Assembly (NCBI GenBank): GCA_026400425.1
Contig: JAPLPC010000133.1
Coordinates: 1 to 13,824, forward strand
Length of the DNA stretch: 13,824 bases
Source: Hyphomicrobiales bacterium
Lineage (GTDB): Bacteria; Pseudomonadota; Alphaproteobacteria; Rhizobiales; Xanthobacteraceae
Reading direction: 5' to 3'
The position numbers and the translations under genes were made by a program. Below are positions 7,978 to 13,824 of the stretch, in pieces. The notes under the pieces are model-generated. The model ran no database searches. It saw nothing but the letters and a program-made list of their open reading frames with translations, and was not told where the DNA came from. Position 1 is the first letter of the stretch, and each line of letters begins with the position of its first letter.

Positions 7978-9474
<1,497 letters not shown>

Positions 9475-9479
9475 GCGTT

Positions 9480-9485
9480 CCTCCT
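9480..9485 (-). promoter_or_regulatory. Ribosome binding site of mmsA
   Basis: On the minus strand this reads AGGAGG, five bases before the ATG at 9474. It settles the start against the longer open frame reaching 9636. Confidence 0.85.
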
Positions 9486-9624
9486 GGGGAGCCAATTTGG
9501 ACGGGATGTTGATCAGGCTTTTCCCGGTTTGGAAAGGCCTCGAATGCGGAACGGTTTTGCGAAAATGCAAGCCACGCAGGCGTCGCTTTTGAAAGAGCCG
9601 ACGACCGGCAGTGCCGCACGGCAA

Positions 9625-9653
9625 GACAAATGTCACTGCCGCGACATTGTGTC
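9625..9653. promoter_or_regulatory. Paired GACA-TGTC palindromes upstream of mmsA (candidate operator)
   Basis: GACAAATGTC (9625-9634) and GACATTGTGTC (9643-9653) share GACA/TGTC arms and have centres about 18-19 bases apart, close to two helical turns. They lie in the 198-base gap between the mmsA start and the TetR stop codon, about 150-180 bases upstream of mmsA. The arrangement is that expected for a dimeric repressor binding on one face of the DNA. Which regulator binds is unknown; the neighbouring TetR protein is one candidate. I could not place a convincing -35/-10 pair in this gap. Confidence 0.35.
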
Positions 9654-9672
9654 AGACGAGCCCATCAGAGGT

Positions 9673-10302
9673 TTACGAGGCCCTGCTCGCGGCTTTCTTC
9701 GTCGCTGTACGTCTGGTTGCCGGCTGCGGCATTGCATGCGCCAGTGCAGCATCGCGCCCGACCTTGAGAAATTCGTCGGACATCTCGCCGGTGCCTGCGA
9801 TTCGCGCCATCAGGATGGTACCCATCAGGGTGGCCAATGTGGCCATCGCCTGCTTACGGGCGCGATCGGGACCGCCGGGCAATTGCTCGGCTAGCAACCC
9901 GATCATGTCGTCGAGCTTGGCCGCGAAAGCCCGGCGGGTCTTGGGACCTTCGCGCGCGATCTCGGCGCCCAGCGCAGGCATCGCGCAGCCATGACCGGGA
10001 TTGTCACGATGCTGCGGCGAGAGGTAGGCATTGACGATACTGCTAAACCGTTCCTCGGGCGTCGTGTCCGCGCTTTGCTGCCGCCAGCGCGCGATCGAGC
10101 GATCCATCGCATATTCGAACGCTTCGACGACCAGCGCCTCGCGCGAGTCGAAATGCGCGTAGAAACCACCATGCGTGAGGCCGGCTTCCTTCATCAAGTC
10201 GGCGACGCCGATGCCGTGGGCACCACGTTCGCGCAGCCGCACCGACGCCTTCTTGACGATGCGGGCGTGGGTTTCGGCCTTGTGTTCTTTGGAGTAACGC
10301 AT
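9673..10302 (-). CDS. TetR/AcrR-family transcriptional regulator
   Basis: A 209-residue regulator. The N-terminal helix-turn-helix is clear: VADLMKEAGLTHGGFYAHF (about 33-51) followed by DSREALVVEAF. The C-terminal ligand domain contains GHGCAMPALGAEIAR (104-117), a segment found in a subgroup of TetR proteins that is widespread in Rhizobiales. The tail after residue 193 (PATRRTATKKAASRAS) is basic and low in complexity, unlike the compact ending usual for the family. It lies between mmsA (same strand, downstream) and an enoyl-CoA hydratase gene (divergent, 148 bases away), so it plausibly represses one or both and responds to an acyl-CoA or acid. That role and ligand are inferences from position only. 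Confidence 0.9.
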   Translation of the reverse strand: MRYSKEHKAETHARIVKKASVRLRERGAHGIGVADLMKEAGLTHGGFYAHFDSREALVVEAFEYAMDRSIARWRQQSADTTPEERFSSIVNAYLSPQHRDNPGHGCAMPALGAEIAREGPKTRRAFAAKLDDMIGLLAEQLPGGPDRARKQAMATLATLMGTILMARIAGTGEMSDEFLKVGRDAALAHAMPQPATRRTATKKAASRAS

Positions 10303-10450
10303 ACCCGGTCCATTCCGCCGAAAAAGATGACGCCGATCATACTAATAGCTCTGCTTCGAACACGCAACGCGTCCCGCCCGGTCCGCTTGACTTTAGCCGG
10401 GCGTCGCGGAACCTGGGCCATCAAGAAACTGCAAAAGGTGAGGATTTTCC
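10303..10450. promoter_or_regulatory. Divergent intergenic region between the TetR gene and the enoyl-CoA hydratase gene
   Basis: These 148 bases must hold the promoters of both divergent genes. A TTGACT hexamer (10387-10392) on the plus strand could be a -35 element for the hydratase, but no good -10 follows at 17 bases. CCCGGTCC occurs twice (10305-10312 and 10378-10385), and an AT-rich island CATACTAATAG lies near 10338-10348. No strong symmetric TetR operator is evident by eye. The hydratase ribosome site AGGTGAGGA ends about seven bases before its ATG at 10451. Confidence 0.4.
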
Positions 10451-11221
10451 ATGGACATGCTCAACCCGCATTGCCGCATCGACCGCGATTCACGCGGCGT
10501 CGTTCGCCTGACCATCTGCGGTGCAGGACCACTCAACATCCTCGGCAGCACCGTCATCAACCACGTCCGCGAAGGCATCGAGGCCTTGGCGGCCGATCGC
10601 GACATCCGCGTCCTGGTCATCGCCGGCCAGAGCGAGAAAAGCATGATCGGCGGCGCCGACATCAAGGAAATGGCGGCGCTCGACCAACGCTCTGCGGAAA
10701 CCTTTATCTCCGGACTCCGCGCGCTTTGCGATGCCCCCCGGCACTTCCCGGCGCCGGTGATTGCCCGCATTCCCGGCTGGAGTCTCGGCGGAGGGCTTGA
10801 ATTCGCCGCGGCCTGCGATTTTCGCTTGGCCGCGCATGATGCGAAATTTGCCATGCCGGAGGTCAAGGTCGGCATCCCCTCGGTGATTCAGGCCGCCTTG
10901 CTGCCACGCCTGATCGGCTGGGGCCGCGCCCGCTGGCTGATCATGACCGCCGCCACCATCGATGCACCGACGGCACTGAACTGGGGTCTGGTCGACGCCG
11001 TCGCCAGTGAGGGGGCGCTTGATGCCGAGGTGGAGAAACTGATCGAGGCCCTGCTCGCATGCGGCCCGGAGGCGCTCCGGTCGCAAAAGGCAATGCTCCG
11101 CCAATGGGAAGAGCTGCCGCTGAAAGAATCCATGGATCTCAGCGTCGGCGTGTTCGGCGAGGCCTATCTCACCGGCGAGCCGCAGCGGCTGATGGCGGAC
11201 TTCATCAACCGCAAGCGGTAA
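10451..11221 (+). CDS. Enoyl-CoA hydratase/isomerase family protein (crotonase)
   Basis: A 256-residue crotonase. The first oxyanion-hole segment is SMIGGADIKEM (64-74) and the second is GWSLGGGLEFAAACDF (109-124). Both hydratase glutamates appear to be present, Glu117 (GGGLE) and Glu137 (MPEVKVGIPS), 20 residues apart as in rat crotonase (Glu144/Glu164). Hydration of a 2-enoyl-CoA is therefore chemically reasonable. The segment after Glu137 (GIPSVIQAALLPRLIGWGRA) differs from the common GTIPGAGGTQRL pattern and marks a distinct subfamily. It is the only crotonase near the valine genes apart from the hydrolase, so it could hydrate methacrylyl-CoA, but it is transcribed away from them. The start has AGGTGAGGA upstream. 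Confidence 0.88.
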   Translation: MDMLNPHCRIDRDSRGVVRLTICGAGPLNILGSTVINHVREGIEALAADRDIRVLVIAGQSEKSMIGGADIKEMAALDQRSAETFISGLRALCDAPRHFPAPVIARIPGWSLGGGLEFAAACDFRLAAHDAKFAMPEVKVGIPSVIQAALLPRLIGWGRARWLIMTAATIDAPTALNWGLVDAVASEGALDAEVEKLIEALLACGPEALRSQKAMLRQWEELPLKESMDLSVGVFGEAYLTGEPQRLMADFINRKR

Positions 11222-11275
11222 ACCAATCATCGTTGCGACGTGACAGGCCGCGCCCGGCTTGCAATTGCCGCTACG

Positions 11276-11295
11276 CATCATATGATGATCATCAT
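11276..11295. promoter_or_regulatory. Two overlapping perfect palindromes before the MFS gene (candidate operator)
   Basis: CATCATATGATG (11276-11287) is a perfect 12-base palindrome. ATGATGATCATCAT (11282-11295) is a perfect 14-base palindrome, and the two share six bases. A further ATGTATGATG follows at 11301-11310. All lie in the 99-base gap between the hydratase stop codon and the MFS start. The AT-rich symmetry in GC-rich DNA suggests a repressor site, perhaps of the GntR type, but the protein is unknown and none is encoded directly beside it. Confidence 0.5.
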
Positions 11296-11320
11296 GTTCC
11301 ATGTATGATGGATTGCGCCG

Positions 11321-12606
11321 ATGATCTCCGGATGGCTCTCGACCGCACTGGCCCGGCGCAACATCCACTATGGTTGGGCGATGATTGCGGTCACCTTCTT
11401 GACGGCGCTGATGAGTGCCGCCGCCGTCGGCGCACCGGGCGTATTCATCGTGCCGTTACAGAAGGAGTTCGGTTGGAGCACCGCCGAAATCTCCTCCGCG
11501 ATGTCGATCCGCTTCGTGCTGTTCGGCCTGATGGCGCCGTTCGCCGCGGCGCTGATGAACCGCTACGGATTGCGCAACGTCACGCTCACGGCGTTGACGG
11601 TGATCGTGTCCAGCCTGATCATGTCGCTCGGCATGACGCAGCTCTGGCAGTTGGTTGCGCTATGGGGCTTTGCTGTCGGCGTCGGCACCGGGATGACGGC
11701 GCTGGTCCTCGGCGCAACGGTGGCTTCGCGCTGGTTTGCGGCGCGCCGCGGTCTGGTGATCGGCATCCTCACCGCCAGCGCCGCCACCGGGCAGCTGATC
11801 TTTCTGCCGATCCTCGCCGGCATGACCGCGCAGATCGGCTGGCGCTGGGCGCTGGCGCTGATGTGCGTGATGCTGGCGATTGCCGCGATCGGCGTGTTGC
11901 TGGTGATGCGCGACCGGCCAAGCGATCTCGATCTGCGCCCGTTCGGTGACACCGGCACCGATCCGCTGCCTGCCCCTGCCCCAAACAATGCGCCCATCAT
12001 GGCCGCCGCCCTCGGCGCGCGCTGCGCGATGCTGCGAAGACAAAGGTGTTCTGGATCCTGTTCGCGACCTTCTTCATCTGTGGCGCCAGCACCAATGGCT
12101 TGGTGCAGGTGCATCTGATCCCGATGTGTCTCGATTTCGGTATCCCGGAAATGCAGGCCGCGGGCCTGCTCGCTGCCATGGGCGTGTTCGATTTCGTCGG
12201 CACCATCGCATCGGGCTGGCTGTCGGATCGCTATGACAACCGCTATCTGCTGTTCTGGTATTACGGCCTACGCGGCCTGTCGCTACTGGCGCTGCCCTAT
12301 ACGGACTTCACGTTTTACGGCCTGTCGCTGTTCGCGATGTTCTACGGGCTCGACTGGATCGCCACGGTGCCGCCCACGGTGAGGCTCACCGCCGCGACAT
12401 TCGGCGCAGAGCGTGCCGGGCTGGTGTTCGGCTGGATCTTCGCAGGCCACCAATTAGGTGCAGCAGCGGCCGCCTTCGGCGCCGGCCTGTCGCGCACCGT
12501 GCTGCTCAGCTACCTGCCGGCATTCTTCGCCGCAGGGGCGCTGTGCATCGTCGCCGCCGTGATCGTGCTGGCCATCACGACGGACAAGAAACCCGCGACT
12601 GCGTGA
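11321..12606 (+). pseudogene. MFS transporter (12-TM), frameshifted in the central loop
   Basis: The first half (11321 to about 12019, residues 1-233) carries six hydrophobic segments. It includes the motif-A-like loop MNRYGLRN (79-86) and the loop ASRWFAARRG (135-144), and it enters the central cytoplasmic loop. The frame then runs out at 12118. The second half continues two bases out of register from about 12021: KTKVFWILFATFFICG, then GWLSDRYDNRYLL and five or six more membrane segments, ending at 12606. The shift coincides with a (GC)4 run at 12015-12022. Removing one GC restores ALGALRDAAKTKVFW and a single protein of about 427 residues, normal for MFS. Substrate unknown; the general look is of monocarboxylate/oxalate-formate-type carriers. 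A sequencing error at the GC run is as likely as a true mutation. No strong Shine-Dalgarno site precedes the ATG at 11321. Confidence 0.85.
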
Positions 12607-12609
12607 AGC

Positions 12610-12689
12610 TGTAGGGTGGGCAAAGCGCAGCGCGCCCACCATTTCACGCTCAAGATAGGGTGGGCACGCTGCGCTTTGCCCACCCTACA
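12610..12689. terminator. Long inverted repeat between convergent genes (bidirectional terminator-like, REP family)
   Basis: The left arm (12610-12640) and the right arm (12659-12689) are 31 bases each and pair with a single mismatch (12633/12666). Each arm is also a small palindrome of its own (GGTGGGC with GCCCACC). The structure starts 3 bases after the MFS stop codon and ends 16 bases before the stop codon of the convergent carboxylase gene. It can therefore close both transcripts. The GTAGGGTGGGCAAAGCGCAG core is a dispersed repeat in Bradyrhizobium-like genomes, by recollection. Confidence 0.8.
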
Positions 12690-12705
12690 TTCTCAGGCAC
12701 CAGCA

Positions 12706-13824
12706 CTATGGCCGCATCTGCAACCGCGCCGGGCCAGGCGTACGCAACGGCTCCGCTAGACGCGCGAATTCGCACAGCAGCGAACGGGTCTTGAGTGGAT
12801 TGATGACCTCCTCCACCCAGAACTTTTCGGCCGACCGGAATGGCGAACGCAGTTTGTTGAGCCGATCCTCGATCTCCGCGAGTTTCGCTTTGGGATCATC
12901 GGCCGTTTCGATCTCGGCGCGGTAGGCAGCCTCGATGCCGCCTTCCAGCGGCAGCGAACCCCAATAGGCTGACGGCCACGCATAGCGCATCGAGTAGCGA
13001 TTGGCCGGCTGATGCACCACGCCCGCGACGCCGAAGGCGTTGCGCAGGATGATCGTGCACCACGGCACCGTACTCTGGTTGACCGCGGCCATCGCGCGCA
13101 CGCCATAGCGGATGGTGGCCTGCTTCTCGGCTTCGAGACCAACCATGAAGCCGGGGCAATCCATCAGATAGACCACGGGCAGATGGAAGGTCTCGGCGAG
13201 ATCGACGAAACGGATCACCTTCTGGCAGGCATCGGACGTCCATGACCCGCCGAAGTGAAACGGATCGCTGGCCAGCACCGCCACCGCACGGCCGTCGAGC
13301 CGGGCAAAGCCGGTGATCACCGGGCGGCCGAAATTCGCCGACATCTCGAAGAACGAGCCGCGATCGACGACAGCGTCGATGATCGGGCGCATCTTGTAGA
13401 CTTCCTTGCGGCCGCGCGGCACGGCGTTCAGCAGCATCGCCTCGGCGCGCTCCGGATCGTCACTGCAAGGCAGCGTCGGCGGCAGTTCGTAGACCGACGA
13501 CGGCAGGTAGGACAGGAAGCGCCGCGCACAGGCGAATGCCTCCTCTTCCGTGTTCACCGCATGATCGACGCCGCCGGCGCGGGTCTGGATATCGGCGCCG
13601 CCGAGCTCCTTCTTGTCGAGCGCCGCACCGAGGCGCGCAACCACCGGCGGACCGGCGACGAACATCGCCGAGTTCTTGGTCATCACCGAGTAATGGCTGG
13701 CCGCGAGACGCGCTGCACCGAGGCCTGCAACGGAGCCGAGCCCGAGCGCGACCACCGGCACCTGGGAGAGATTGGCCGTCGTGTACCAGTACCAACGCGT
13801 GCCACCGACGCCGCCGGGCAGATT
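12706..13824 (-). CDS. Biotin-dependent acyl-CoA carboxylase, carboxyltransferase (beta) subunit, 5' end missing
   Basis: The last 372 residues of a carboxyltransferase. The frame is open to the window edge and begins mid-protein with NLPGGVGGTRWYWYTTANL, so the true start lies beyond 13824. It contains the N-lobe crotonase fold with GSVAGLGAARLA, the subunit bridge (RAGGVDHAVNTEEEA), and the C-lobe with ASDPFHFGGSWTSDACQK and the oxyanion segment DCPGFMVGLEAEKQ. It transfers carboxyl from carboxybiotin to an acyl-CoA, working with a biotin carboxylase/BCCP alpha subunit not present in this window. The sequence is not typical PccB, which has longer, well-known motifs such as VPGFLPG in the C-lobe, so the substrate is open. 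Propionyl-CoA from valine would be a tempting link but is unproven. Confidence 0.88.
   Translation of the reverse strand, partial: NLPGGVGGTRWYWYTTANLSQVPVVALGLGSVAGLGAARLAASHYSVMTKNSAMFVAGPPVVARLGAALDKKELGGADIQTRAGGVDHAVNTEEEAFACARRFLSYLPSSVYELPPTLPCSDDPERAEAMLLNAVPRGRKEVYKMRPIIDAVVDRGSFFEMSANFGRPVITGFARLDGRAVAVLASDPFHFGGSWTSDACQKVIRFVDLAETFHLPVVYLMDCPGFMVGLEAEKQATIRYGVRAMAAVNQSTVPWCTIILRNAFGVAGVVHQPANRYSMRYAWPSAYWGSLPLEGGIEAAYRAEIETADDPKAKLAEIEDRLNKLRSPFRSAEKFWVEEVINPLKTRSLLCEFARLAEPLRTPGPARLQMRP

Noticed and set aside
9475..9672. A sigma-54 or clear sigma-70 promoter upstream of mmsA
   Set aside because: A TGGC...TTCGC stretch on the minus strand has the wrong spacing for sigma-54, and no convincing -35/-10 pair was found.

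Overview
This GC-rich window looks like chromosomal DNA of an alphaproteobacterium, most probably of the Bradyrhizobium / Rhodopseudomonas / Afipia group. That placement is an inference. It rests on the protein families, the good Shine-Dalgarno sites, and several palindromic intergenic repeats (cores such as GTAGGGTGGGCAAAGCGCAG and ATGGCCGGGACAAGCCCGG) of a kind common in those genomes. Both ends are arbitrary cuts. I see no rRNA, tRNA, CRISPR array, insertion sequence or phage gene.

Layout. 1-127: two REP-like hairpins. 128-1345 (-): HI0933/YhiN-type flavoprotein. 1356-1427: inverted pair of REP-like repeats. 1443-4613 (-): a three-gene acid-catabolism module (SDR dehydrogenase, MaoC hydratase, and an acyl-CoA synthetase broken by a frameshifting internal deletion). 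4663-4747: another REP-like pair. 4752-9474 (-): valine-catabolism genes, read from right to left as mmsA, isobutyryl-CoA dehydrogenase, 3-hydroxyisobutyryl-CoA hydrolase and mmsB. 9673-10302 (-): a TetR-family regulator. 10451-11221 (+): an enoyl-CoA hydratase divergent from it. 11321-12606 (+): an MFS transporter with a 2-base frameshift. 12610-12689: a long hairpin between convergent genes. 12706-13824 (-): a biotin-dependent acyl-CoA carboxylase carboxyltransferase subunit, cut off at the window edge.

How the genes fit together. The distal valine pathway runs isobutyryl-CoA -> methacrylyl-CoA -> 3-hydroxyisobutyryl-CoA -> 3-hydroxyisobutyrate -> methylmalonate semialdehyde -> propionyl-CoA. 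All steps except the hydration are encoded on the minus strand between 4752 and 9474. The divergent crotonase at 10451 is the only local candidate for the hydration. The TetR gene between mmsA and this crotonase is a natural candidate regulator. The SDR + MaoC pair matches the two catalytic halves of a type-2 multifunctional beta-oxidation enzyme carried on separate genes, and the CoA ligase that would feed it appears inactivated.

I do not see a clearly undescribed system. The points most worth a second look are the two broken genes, the nested palindromes before the transporter, the paired palindromes before mmsA, the terminator that separates mmsA from the rest of its pathway, and the REP-like elements placed at transcription-unit borders.
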